Positions 45,638 to 54,485 of a stretch of DNA of 64,000 nt are shown here, piece by piece (the first letter of the stretch is position 1; every line of letters starts with the position of its first letter). The position numbers and the translations under genes are program-made. Source of the stretch: an uncultured Ruminococcus sp. GTDB lineage: Bacteria; Bacillota; Clostridia; Oscillospirales; Ruminococcaceae. Location: the NCBI GenBank assembly GCA_900315755.1, contig ONAI01000001.1, positions 46,696 to 110,695 on the forward strand. Direction: 5' to 3'. Under the pieces are notes generated by a model, which saw only the letters and a program-made list of their open reading frames with translations, made no database searches and was not told where the DNA came from.

Positions 45638-46279
45638 ATGAAAGTTCTTGCTGTTAAGCTTAATGATAAAAATTCTTACAGAGTAACGTTCAGCAACGGA
45701 CGCACTGTCGTACTCAGTGCTGAGATAGTATGGGATCACGGTATCAGTGAAGGCGCTGAATTTGATCTTCCGCAGATAAGGGATATAATGCGCGCGGCAG
45801 TGTTCCTCCGCCTTTACAACACCGCTCTGAATAAACTCTCTTACAGAGACTATTCCGCTTCGGAAATGCTGAAAAAGCTCTCCGAGGACTGCAAGAATCC
45901 TGATCTCTGCGAAGCTGCTGTTCAGAAGCTTATAAGCGAAAATCTTATAAATGATGAACGCTATGCAGAAAAGCTTGCATATAAATATGTAGAAGTCAGA
46001 AAATTCGGGAAGAGACGTGCAATGCGCGAGATGGTCTCGCGCGGTATCAGCAGATTCACTGCTGAGGACGCTCTGCGGCAGTATGACGATGTTTTCGAGG
46101 AAAATATCATGCGGCTGCTCAGCGAAAAGTATTCCCGCTATCTGACAGATATAAACGACAAACGAGCCATAGACAAGGTAAAGAATTCGCTGATACGCAG
46201 CGGCTATGATTTTTCACAGATAAACTGCACTATCAAGGATTATTTTGATAATATGAATGAAACACTGGAGGAACAATAA
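45638..46279 (+). CDS. recX: RecA regulator RecX
   Basis: 213 residues made of three-helix repeats. Family segments are LNKLSYRDYSASEMLKKL, LISENLINDERYAEKLAYKY and KFGKRRAMREMVSRGI. RecX caps and limits RecA filaments. It starts two bases after recA stops and its stop overlaps the rimO ATG, which is consistent with co-regulated expression of RecA and its modulator. Confidence 0.92.
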   Translation: MKVLAVKLNDKNSYRVTFSNGRTVVLSAEIVWDHGISEGAEFDLPQIRDIMRAAVFLRLYNTALNKLSYRDYSASEMLKKLSEDCKNPDLCEAAVQKLISENLINDERYAEKLAYKYVEVRKFGKRRAMREMVSRGISRFTAEDALRQYDDVFEENIMRLLSEKYSRYLTDINDKRAIDKVKNSLIRSGYDFSQINCTIKDYFDNMNETLEEQ

Positions 46280-47607
46280 TGCCTATCAAGGTCGGAATGG
46301 TATCGCTCGGATGCTCAAAAAATCTTGTGGATTCCGAACGTATGCTGTATAAACTGAAAAGTCACGGCTATCAGCTCGTGACAGAGCCGGGAATGGCAGA
46401 CATTGCAGTCGTAAACACCTGCGGCTTTATCAAATCAGCCAAGGAGGAAGCCATCGAGACTATTCTCGAACTCGGTCAACTTAAAGCAGAAGGCAGCCTG
46501 AAAAAGATAGTCATAACCGGCTGCCTTACAGAAAGATACAAAGAAGAAGCCGCTGAGCTATTCCCGGAGGCAGACGCTGTTATAGGTATCGGCAATAACA
46601 AGGACATCATCGACGTTCTTGATCATGTCCTCGCAAATGAAAGATATATCAACTTCGCTCCGAAGCTTGATGCCGAAATAACAGGAAAACGTATAATTTC
46701 CACACTGCCTTTCTTTACTTACCTGAAAGTTGCTGAGGGCTGCTCAAACTGCTGCACATACTGCTCAATACCTCAGATCAGAGGAAAATTCCGCAGCATA
46801 CCAATTGAAAAGGCGCTCGAAGAAGCAAGCTTTATGGCTGAAAACGGCGTTACAGAACTTGTAGTCATCGCGCAGGATACTTCACGCTATGGTGAAGATC
46901 TTTACGGTGAATCAAAGCTTCCGCAGCTTCTGAGGGAGCTCTGCCGCATAGACGGTCTTAAACGCATCAGAACACTTTACTGCTATCCTGAGCGTATCAC
47001 AGATGAACTCCTTGAAACGATCGCTTCTGAGGAAAAGCTTGTCAAGTATCTCGAAATCCCTATCCAGCACTGCGATAAAGACATCCTTAGCCGCATGAAC
47101 CGCTGGGGCGATCCTGAAAAGCTTGAAGCTCTATTCACACATATAAGAGAAAAGATACCGGGTGTTATACTCCGTACAACTCTTATCACAGGCTTCCCCG
47201 GAGAGACAGAGGAACAGTTCAATGAACTGGCTGAATTCGTAAAGAAGATACGCTTCGACCGACTCGGATGCTTCCCTTATTCACGCGAAGAAGGCACAAA
47301 GTCCTATAATTTCCCGGATCAGATAGACGAAGAGGTCTCTTCACACCGTGCTGATATTATTATGGAACAGCAGATGCTCATAAGTGCCGAAAACAATGAA
47401 AAGCTTCTTGGCAGCGAATTCATTGCTGTTGTTGAGGGCTTCGACAGATTCGGCGAATGCTGGTTCGGACGCACCGAAAACGATGCTCCGGATATTGACG
47501 GAAAGGTTTTCTTTACTTCTTCACGCCGTCTCAGCATCGGTGAATATGTAAGAATAAAGATCACAGATACTCTTGATTATGATCTTATCGGTGAGGTGAT
47601 AGACTAA
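46279..47607 (+). CDS. rimO: Ribosomal protein S12 methylthiotransferase
   Basis: Adds a methylthio group to an Asp of ribosomal protein S12 using two [4Fe-4S] clusters. 442 residues. The N-terminal domain cysteines lie in VSLGCSKNLVDSE, VVNTCGFIKSAKEEA and ITGCLTERYKEE. The radical SAM motif is EGCSNCCTYCSIPQIRGKFR. A TRAM domain closes the protein. SLGCSKNLVDSE is typical of RimO rather than MiaB. The gene ends in a one-base overlap with pgsA. Confidence 0.95.
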   Translation: MPIKVGMVSLGCSKNLVDSERMLYKLKSHGYQLVTEPGMADIAVVNTCGFIKSAKEEAIETILELGQLKAEGSLKKIVITGCLTERYKEEAAELFPEADAVIGIGNNKDIIDVLDHVLANERYINFAPKLDAEITGKRIISTLPFFTYLKVAEGCSNCCTYCSIPQIRGKFRSIPIEKALEEASFMAENGVTELVVIAQDTSRYGEDLYGESKLPQLLRELCRIDGLKRIRTLYCYPERITDELLETIASEEKLVKYLEIPIQHCDKDILSRMNRWGDPEKLEALFTHIREKIPGVILRTTLITGFPGETEEQFNELAEFVKKIRFDRLGCFPYSREEGTKSYNFPDQIDEEVSSHRADIIMEQQMLISAENNEKLLGSEFIAVVEGFDRFGECWFGRTENDAPDIDGKVFFTSSRRLSIGEYVRIKITDTLDYDLIGEVID

Positions 47608-48191
47608 TGAATTTACCAAATAAGCTTACTCTGTTGAGAGTGCTTCTCATACCATTTTTCCTTCTGTTCATGTATCTGGAATTCAAGTTCAGTTTTCTTA
47701 TCGCACTTGTCATATTCTCAGCAGCTTCGATAACCGATGCTCTCGATGGCAAGATAGCACGTAAACGCGGACTTGTTACCAATTTCGGAAAATTCCTCGA
47801 TCCTCTTGCGGATAAGGTACTCGTTATCGCCGCTCTGACGGTTTTCGTAGAAATGAAAGAAGTAAACGTAGGCGCGATACCGATCATCATCATAATCGCA
47901 AGAGAATTCATGGTTTCAGGTCTTCGTCTGCTCGCAGCAGACAGCGGTATAGTTGTGGCAGCCGGAATATGGGGCAAACTCAAAACAGCTTTCACTATGG
48001 TAACTATCATAGCGATAATCTTCTGGCTCAGCCTTTGCTATGATTTCAGCTTTGGCTTCCCATGCGCCTTCAAAGACGCTGTAAATGACATCGTTATACC
48101 GATACTCATCTGGATCTCTACTGCACTCACAATTATATCTGGTGCTGTTTACCTTAAAGGCTACTGGCATCTGATTGACTCAGACAAATAA
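47607..48191 (+). CDS. pgsA: CDP-diacylglycerol-glycerol-3-phosphate 3-phosphatidyltransferase
   Basis: Makes phosphatidylglycerol phosphate in the membrane. 194 residues with about four or five spans. The CDP-alcohol phosphotransferase motif is present: DALDGKIARKRG then NFGKFLDPLADKV, i.e. D-G-x2-A-R with the downstream G-x3-D-x3-D metal ligands. It is translated in line with rimO, a frequent pairing in Bacillota. Confidence 0.93.
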   Translation: MNLPNKLTLLRVLLIPFFLLFMYLEFKFSFLIALVIFSAASITDALDGKIARKRGLVTNFGKFLDPLADKVLVIAALTVFVEMKEVNVGAIPIIIIIAREFMVSGLRLLAADSGIVVAAGIWGKLKTAFTMVTIIAIIFWLSLCYDFSFGFPCAFKDAVNDIVIPILIWISTALTIISGAVYLKGYWHLIDSDK

Positions 48192-48202
48192 GGAGAATAT
48201 AT

Positions 48203-48586
48203 ATGAAACATTGTGCTGGTCAGATCAAGTACCTGATCGCAATAAAAGAATTACTGGATATAGATGAATATGTCCGCTGTGTCAATATTTCACGCCACCT
48301 CGGAGTATCACGTCCAAGTGTAAGCAAAATGCTGCGCTGCCTTGCAAACTGCGGGCTCGTATATGAAGACTTCGGCAACAGTGTTGTTCTCACACCTCAG
48401 GGAAAAGACGCTGTTAAAGAGATATTTTCAACGTTCAATGAGATATATGCGTTCTTCCACAATTTCTTAAAGCTTCCAAGCGATGAGGCTCACGATCAGG
48501 CAATAAAGTTTATTACTGATTTTCCGCAGGATACCTGTGAAAGGCTTAAAGTCATCGTAAGACGTACAATTAACAAAAACAAATAG
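48203..48586 (+). CDS. DtxR/MntR- or MarR-like winged-helix regulator
   Basis: 127 residues. The winged helix (about 20-75) includes VNISRHLGVSRPSVSKMLRC and NSVVLTPQGKDAV, closest to the N-terminal part of DtxR/MntR metal regulators. The short C-terminal half (FHNFLKLPSDEAHDQAIKF) corresponds to the dimerisation helices. I cannot identify a full set of metal ligands, so metal dependence is uncertain. AAGGAG lies 11 bp after pgsA, so it is likely last in the long recA-pgsA operon. Confidence 0.75.
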   Translation: MKHCAGQIKYLIAIKELLDIDEYVRCVNISRHLGVSRPSVSKMLRCLANCGLVYEDFGNSVVLTPQGKDAVKEIFSTFNEIYAFFHNFLKLPSDEAHDQAIKFITDFPQDTCERLKVIVRRTINKNK

Positions 48587-48592
48587 TATATT

Positions 48593-48680
48593 ACTTCCCT
48601 GCATACCTAAGCGTGTTCCAATTATAGAAATATCAGACTTCTATATGTATATTACTCTCAGGCATACAGGGAAGTTTTTA
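48593..48680 (+). terminator. Tall imperfect hairpin with U-tract before the GH43 gene
   Basis: ACTTCCCTGCATACCT (48593-48608) pairs with 48660-48675 at 14 of 16 positions. A second stem sits in the loop (TATAGAA at 48623 with TTCTATA at 48639). A T-rich tract follows. It could end the recA-pgsA operon or attenuate the GH43 gene, which starts about 25 bases further on. Confidence 0.65.
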
Positions 48681-48704
48681 TAATATTTTGAAAGGAGTTT
48701 ATAT

Positions 48705-51471
48705 ATGGGCAGATTTTCTTTCATTAAGGCAGCCGCTGGAATTATTGCCGGCGCAATAATTTTTACCTCGGCACATTTTCCGATGAAGCCAGTATCTACT
48801 GCTGATGCCGCAAACAAGTCGCGGGTTTCCGTTCATGATCCCTCTATCATCAAGAACGGCGATACATACTATGTTTTCGGTTCACACATTGAAGCGGCAA
48901 AGACCAAAGACCTCCAGAATTGGTCACGCTTCACAAACGGCTATACAACACCTGATAACGTTGAGTTCGGCAACCTCTCACAGAATCTTAAAAAGGCTTT
49001 TGCATGGGCAGGTGAAGACCTTGAAGACTGTGAAAACGGATTTGCAGTCTGGGCTCCTGATGTGATCTGGAATCCTGATTACATAAATCCCGACGGAACT
49101 AAGGGCGCTTATCTTATGTATTTCTGTGCATCCTCAACTTATATGCGTTCTGTCATCGCATATGCTGCTGCAAAAAACATTGAAGGACCGTATACCTTTG
49201 TGGATACCCTCATCTACTCCGGATTCACCAATAACGACAGCTATGCCACCAGTAAAACAAAAAACGTGAACCGGAAATATACCTCGACCAATGTCGATGA
49301 ACTCATTGCTTCCGGCGAAGTCACCTTCAACAACAGCTGGTTCAACAAGAATAATTACAACAATCAGTTATTCCCTAACGCCATTGACCCCACCATTTAT
49401 TACGGCACTGACGGAAAAATGTATATGTGCTACGGTTCATGGTCGGGCGGTATATTCACCCTTGAAATAGACAAAACTACCGGCAAGTGCATCCACCCGA
49501 AGACCGGTACAACCTCCGACGGAAGAATGGTAGACAGCTATTTTGGTACAAAAATATCCGGCGGCTACGGAAAATCCGGTGAAGGACCGTTTATCGAGTA
49601 CAATGCTGATACCGGCTATTACTATCTGTGGGTGACCTATGGCGCACTCACCTCGACAGGCGGCTATAATATGCGCGTTTTCCGTTCAAAGAGCCCGACA
49701 GGTCCGTTTACTGATCCTGCCGGAAGACAGGCTGTTCTCCCCTCTAACCCCAATCTCGACAGCGTTGGTCTTAAAGTTATGGGAAACTACAAATTCAGCA
49801 GTCTCAACACAGCTTATATGGCTTGCGGACACAACTCCGTACTCCGCGATGATGACGGTAAATGGTTCTTATTCTACCACACCCGCTTCGACGACGGCGC
49901 TGAATTCCACGAAGTAAGAGTTCATCAGATGTTCTTCAACGAGGAAGGCTGGCCGGTCACGGCACCTTTTGAATACAGCGGAGATACTATCTCTCCGGGC
50001 GGCTATAATGAATCAGATATTGTCGGTGATTATGAATATATCAATCACGGAAATTCTACCGACGGCAAGATCATTGGCTATCAGAACATCAAGCTCAATG
50101 CCGATCATACCATTTCCGGCGCAGTAAGCGGTCGCTGGGAACAGGATGCAGGAAGCGCAAATGCTTATCACTATCGGCGGACAGCGTTATTCCGGAGTTT
50201 TTACAGCTGCTGAAAACGAAAGCGGCAAAAAGGTAATGTCATTTACCGCTGTCGGAAACAATAACCAGACGATCTGGGGCGCTAAAAATACAGCATTCGC
50301 AGGAAGTGAACGTTCCTCAACAGCTGATTATACCGATAAAAATGCGGAACTCGTCATGAATAAGGATAGCGTGGGAGAGCCGAGCGCATCACTTAAACTC
50401 AGCGGAACCGATCTTCTCAGCGGAGTTCCCTATTACATCACCAACGTCAACAGCGGACTTGCTATCGACCTTCCGAACGGCAAACTTGCAAACGGTACTA
50501 ATATCCAGCAGTGGGAAGTCAACAAGCTCTGGGCACAGCAGTGGAAACTCATCTCAGTGGACGATGAATGGTGCAGGATAGTATCAGCAGGTGATGAGGC
50601 AAAGTGCATCGCAGTTGCAGAGGATTCCGCAGCCGACGCTGTAAATGTCGAATTACAGACCTACACAGGCGCTGCAAATCAGCTGTTTAAGATAATTAAG
50701 AGTGGAACTTCCTATGGAATTGTTTCAAAATGCTCCGATGGTAAGGGCGCACTCGATGTCTTTGAGTGGTCAAAGGAAAACGGCGGAAACATCAATCAGT
50801 ACGCATACCACGAATATGAGTGCCAGCTTTGGAACATAACACCGGTACATCCGGCAATTCCACACGGAGAGTATACTATCCGGAATGTCAACAGCGGACT
50901 TTACATAGGCATGAATGAATATGGCGGTCTCATACAGACCGCAAAGCCGCAGAAGTGGATAGTTTGCGGCAATGCAGAATCTGACAGATGGATAGGAATT
51001 GATACTCACGGCATTACTCCGTTTATTCCAGTAAATGTTGCTGTTGTGGATAATAGTTCTGAAAACGGTGCTGATATAGCCTATATGACCATTGATAAAG
51101 AAGGTTCTGATCTGTTTAAGATCATCTGCAATAAAGACGGCTCTTATTCTATACTAACAAATGCATCAGACTATAAGTCCTGCTTTGACGTATATGAAAT
51201 GAGCAAAGAACCCGGCGCAAATATATGCCAATGGGAATTCTGGGGCGGAGACGGACAGAAGTTTGTCATTGAACCAGTTAACTCCGATTCAGACCTCGGA
51301 GATGTCAACGCAGATGGTGAAGTTAATATTGCAGATATAGTTGAACTCCAGAACTATCTCCTCGGAAAAACAAACTATCTCATTGACTGGAAGCTTGCCG
51401 ACATGAACAAAGACGGCAAACTCAACGGTTATGACGACATCCTTCTCAGAAGGCTTATATTTAATAAATAA
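48705..51471 (+). pseudogene. Secreted GH43 arabinanase with lectin-like domains and dockerin, split by a one-base frameshift
   Basis: Signal peptide (about 1-35), then a GH43 beta-propeller (about 40-410). The catalytic Asp is in SVHDPSIIKNGDTYYVFGSH, the second Asp in WAPDVIWNPDY, and the acid Glu in GEGPFIEYNADTGYY. Endo-1,5-alpha-L-arabinanase is the likely activity. A small C-terminal GH43-associated domain spans the break. Near 50158 the frame moves forward by one: deleting one A from the AAA in GCGCAAATG joins WEQDAGSA to MLITIGGQRYSGVF. The downstream frame to 51471 encodes two ricin-B-like modules (YYITNVNSGLAIDLPNGK; YTIRNVNSGLYIGMNE) and a dockerin (GDVNADGEVNIADIVELQ, DMNKDGKLNGYDDILLR). 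As written the upstream frame stops at 50213, and the product would lack lectin and dockerin. Confidence 0.87.
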
Positions 51472-51507
51472 GAAAAGCCTCACATTCAATGAATGTGAGG
51501 CTTCTTT
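51471..51507. terminator. Bidirectional terminator between GH43 and tetR
   Basis: AGCCTCACATTC and GAATGTGAGGCT form a perfect stem with a 3-base loop, with A-run and T-run flanks working for both convergent genes. Confidence 0.92.
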
Positions 51508-51510
51508 TAT

Positions 51511-52116
51511 TCACACTGCTTTGTGCTGAGCGATCATAGTACGGATAGTTGCGAAAAGATACGGCTTAAGATTTTCAAGGGAACATGGTTCATTATAAAG
51601 GATCGTGGAATAGCAGGTAGAAGAAACGAGTTCTATTATCATAAACAGCATTATTTCCGGATCTTTAAGGTCATACGGAGCTTCTTTGATCATATTGTAA
51701 TAAACCTCAGAGAAGTCCACATCATCATTTGAAGACGGAGAGGTAAGAGCGGATTTGAAAATTCCCCAGCTGAGATTCTTGGAAATGAACGTCAGAAGCG
51801 ACTTATTACTGTTCAGCTGATTCACGATACAATCGACTAATTTTACCATTTTATCTTCAAAGCTGAGTTCATTCACATTTTCTCCGAGCATCTCGATGGC
51901 ATTTTTAAAAAGAAGACTTGACTGATGTGAAACAAGTTTGTTTCGGATGTCGTATTTATCTTTAAAATAGAGGTAAAAAGTTCCTTTGGCAACTCCGGCT
52001 TTTCCGACTATGTCAGAAATAGAGGTCTTACTGAAACCTTTGGTAGTGAAAAATTCATATGCTGTTTTTAGCAGGGAGTTTTCTTTCTGCTGTTTATTTG
52101 TATCAACTTTTCCCAT
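51511..52116 (-). CDS. TetR-family repressor of the MMPL module
   Basis: 201 residues. The helix-turn-helix (about 12-58) reads LLKTAYEFFTTKGFSKTSIS, then DIVGKAGVAKGTFYLYFKDK, typical of TetR. The variable C-terminal ligand domain gives no ligand hint. It is divergent from the mmpL gene, with promoters back to back. Three copies of a 13-bp palindrome TGACYNNNRGTCA lie in the shared region, so it should repress both itself and the transporter. A fourth copy lies after the third gene of the module. Confidence 0.93.
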   Translation of the reverse strand: MGKVDTNKQQKENSLLKTAYEFFTTKGFSKTSISDIVGKAGVAKGTFYLYFKDKYDIRNKLVSHQSSLLFKNAIEMLGENVNELSFEDKMVKLVDCIVNQLNSNKSLLTFISKNLSWGIFKSALTSPSSNDDVDFSEVYYNMIKEAPYDLKDPEIMLFMIIELVSSTCYSTILYNEPCSLENLKPYLFATIRTMIAQHKAV

Positions 52117-52146
52117 TCATTGCACCGCCTTGACTTTTCTAAATCT

Positions 52147-52176
52147 ATTATAAACGATAGAACACATAGTTGTCAA
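52147..52176 (-). promoter_or_regulatory. Sigma-A promoter of tetR
   Basis: On the minus strand TTGACA (52176-52171) and TATAAT (52152-52147) with an 18-base spacer. Operator 1 lies ten bases upstream of the -35. Confidence 0.75.
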
Positions 52177-52185
52177 GGGAAAAAC

Positions 52186-52198
52186 TGACCGCAAGTCA
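52186..52198. promoter_or_regulatory. TetR operator 1
   Basis: TGACCGCAAGTCA matches the pattern TGACYNNNRGTCA shared by four sites in this locus. It flanks the tetR -35 box. Confidence 0.7.
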
Positions 52199-52238
52199 TA
52201 AATTTCGCCCCTCAGTTTTGTGCAGGTATACAAAAATT

Positions 52239-52251
52239 TGACTGAAAGTCA
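52239..52251. promoter_or_regulatory. TetR operator 2
   Basis: TGACTGAAAGTCA, same pattern. Its centre is 33 bp from that of operator 3, about three helical turns, which would place both proteins on one face of the DNA. Confidence 0.75.
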
Positions 52252-52270
52252 TTTTTTCTTTCAAAAATGG

Positions 52271-52299
52271 TTGACTATCGGTCATTTTTAGCGTATACT
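52271..52299 (+). promoter_or_regulatory. Sigma-A promoter of mmpL
   Basis: TTGACT at 52271 and TATACT at 52294 with a 17-base spacer. The -35 is inside operator 3, so binding there would block RNA polymerase directly. Confidence 0.8.
52272..52284. promoter_or_regulatory. TetR operator 3, overlapping the mmpL -35
   Basis: TGACTATCGGTCA, same pattern. It covers five bases of the -35 hexamer and the first part of the spacer. Confidence 0.8.
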
Positions 52300-52342
52300 A
52301 TTATTATAGATCAACAGAACTATTCCAGAAAGGACTGATAAT

Positions 52343-54454
52343 ATGCTTAAATTCGGAGAATGGGTAGCAAAACACAGATCCCTGATACTTATATTTGGTG
52401 TTCTTATGATGATACCTTCCGCTATCGGCTATATCAACACAAGAGTAAACTACGATATTCTCTCCTACCTTCCAAAAGATATAGACACTATGGTCGGTCA
52501 GGATATTCTCCAGGACGAATTCGGTCAGGGAGGCTTCTCCCTTGTAATGACCGAGGGCATGAGCGATAAGGATGTCGCGAAAACCGCCCGGCGTTTTGAA
52601 GAGATAGACCACGTTTCAAGCGTTGTTTGCTACCAGTCGCTAACAGACTGTCAGATCCCTAAAGAGATACTCCCAAGCAATATCGAGGAATTCTTCACTA
52701 AGGACGATACCACGATGATGGCAGTATTCTTCGATGAAGGTACTTCCGCCGACGGAACTCTCGCAGCTGTCGAAGAAATGAGAAAAATCACCGATGAACA
52801 GTGCTTCATCAGCGGTATGTCTGCAATAACACTTGATATGAAGAACCTTTCCAAGAGTGAATCCGTTATCTACGCTGTAATAGCCGTTCTCCTCACAAGT
52901 CTTGTACTTATACTTACAATGGATTCATTCCTGATACCGCTCTTCTTCATGCTCAGCATAGGCTTTGCAGTTGTATGGAATCTTGGAACGAATTTCGTTC
53001 TCGGTGAAATATCCTTCCTCACACAGGCGCTCGCACTTGTACTCCAACTCGGCGTTACAATGGACTATTCAATATTCCTCTGGCACAGCTACAAGGAACA
53101 GCTTCTTATATACCCCGATGATAAGCAGGAAGCTATGGCTCATGCGATAGCAAACACAGTAGTGTCAGTAGTCAGCAGTTCATTCACAACAGTTGCAGGA
53201 TTTCTTGCAATGTGCTTCATGAGCTTCACACTTGGTCTTGACCTCGGCATAGTAATGGCAAAGGGCGTTGTATGCGGCGTTATAGCGTGTGTAACAATTC
53301 TCCCGGCGATGATACTCATATTCGATAAAGCGATTGCAAAGACCTCCCACAGAGAATTCCTTCCTAACTTCAAAAAGACTTCATCATTCATAGTTAAGAA
53401 TTCAGCGGCATTCCTCATGATAGGCATAGCATTGCTGATACCTGCTGTTTACGGCAACGGTCACTATGATGTATACTATAAACTTGACAGCACTCTCCCT
53501 TCTTCACTCGAAAGTGTCACAGCCAATGAGAAGCTTTCAAACGACTTCAACATGAACAGCACCCACATCCTTCTTGCAGACACAAATCTCGATGCAAAAA
53601 CAGAATCCAAAATGCTCAAGGAAATGGACAAAGTTGACGGCGTTCAGTTTACATTAGGCTTCAACTCACTTGCAGGACCTGCTATCCCGGAAGAGGTCAT
53701 CCCCGAAGATCTCCGCTCAAAGCTTAAAGGTGATGAATATCAGCTTATACTTATCGGTTCTGAGTATGAAGTAGCTTCCGATAAGGTAAACGAACAGGTA
53801 GGAGCACTGAACAAGATAGCTGCAAAATACGACGACAAGGCAATGCTCATAGGCGAAGCCCCTGCAACAAAAGACCTCATCAATATCACTGACAAGGACT
53901 TCAATGTTGTAAGTCTGCTTTCGATAGCAGTTATTTTCCTGATAATCGCTCTGACATTCAAATCAATATCACTGCCTGTCATACTTGTATCCGTTATCGA
54001 ACTTGCGATCATGGTAAATCTTGGTCTGGCATACTTCACAAACACAGAACTCCCCTTCATCGCATCAGTGGTAATCGGTACTATACAGCTTGGCGCAACA
54101 GTTGATTACGCTATCCTCATGACAACAAGATACCGCAAGGAAAGATACAGCGGTAAAGATAAAAAAGAATCCATAAGCATAGCACTCGAAACATCAATAA
54201 AGTCGGTCATCACATCAGCGCTCGGCTTCTTCGCAGCTACAATAGGCGTTGCACTCTATTCCGACATCGGTATGATCTCTTCACTTTGTATGCTTCTTGC
54301 AAGAGGCGCAATGATCTCAATGGTGATCGTAATAACAATGCTTCCTTCGATGTTTATGCTGCTCGACGGCGTAATCTGCCGCACGAGTTCAGGTTTTCGA
54401 CCTGAAAAGGAAAATTACAGCAATTATAATAAGGCACAGTTCAGATCCGCTTGA
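52343..54454 (+). CDS. MMPL/RND-family membrane transporter
   Basis: 703 residues with two repeated halves, each with one span, a large external loop, then a block of five spans. In the first half the block begins SVIYAVIAVLLTSLVLILTM and includes LQLGVTMDYSIFLWHSYKEQ. The second half mirrors it with IQLGATVDYAILMTTRYRKE. The GxTxDYxI motif places the conserved Asp of the proton relay in each half. MMPL proteins export lipids, lipopeptides or hydrophobic drugs. AAAGGAC precedes the ATG. It is transcribed with the next gene, 31 bp away, and controlled by the divergent TetR regulator. The substrate is unknown. Confidence 0.93.
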   Translation: MLKFGEWVAKHRSLILIFGVLMMIPSAIGYINTRVNYDILSYLPKDIDTMVGQDILQDEFGQGGFSLVMTEGMSDKDVAKTARRFEEIDHVSSVVCYQSLTDCQIPKEILPSNIEEFFTKDDTTMMAVFFDEGTSADGTLAAVEEMRKITDEQCFISGMSAITLDMKNLSKSESVIYAVIAVLLTSLVLILTMDSFLIPLFFMLSIGFAVVWNLGTNFVLGEISFLTQALALVLQLGVTMDYSIFLWHSYKEQLLIYPDDKQEAMAHAIANTVVSVVSSSFTTVAGFLAMCFMSFTLGLDLGIVMAKGVVCGVIACVTILPAMILIFDKAIAKTSHREFLPNFKKTSSFIVKNSAAFLMIGIALLIPAVYGNGHYDVYYKLDSTLPSSLESVTANEKLSNDFNMNSTHILLADTNLDAKTESKMLKEMDKVDGVQFTLGFNSLAGPAIPEEVIPEDLRSKLKGDEYQLILIGSEYEVASDKVNEQVGALNKIAAKYDDKAMLIGEAPATKDLINITDKDFNVVSLLSIAVIFLIIALTFKSISLPVILVSVIELAIMVNLGLAYFTNTELPFIASVVIGTIQLGATVDYAILMTTRYRKERYSGKDKKESISIALETSIKSVITSALGFFAATIGVALYSDIGMISSLCMLLARGAMISMVIVITMLPSMFMLLDGVICRTSSGFRPEKENYSNYNKAQFRSA

Positions 54455-54485
54455 ATACAGAGAAAACAGTAAAGGAGTAATAAGT

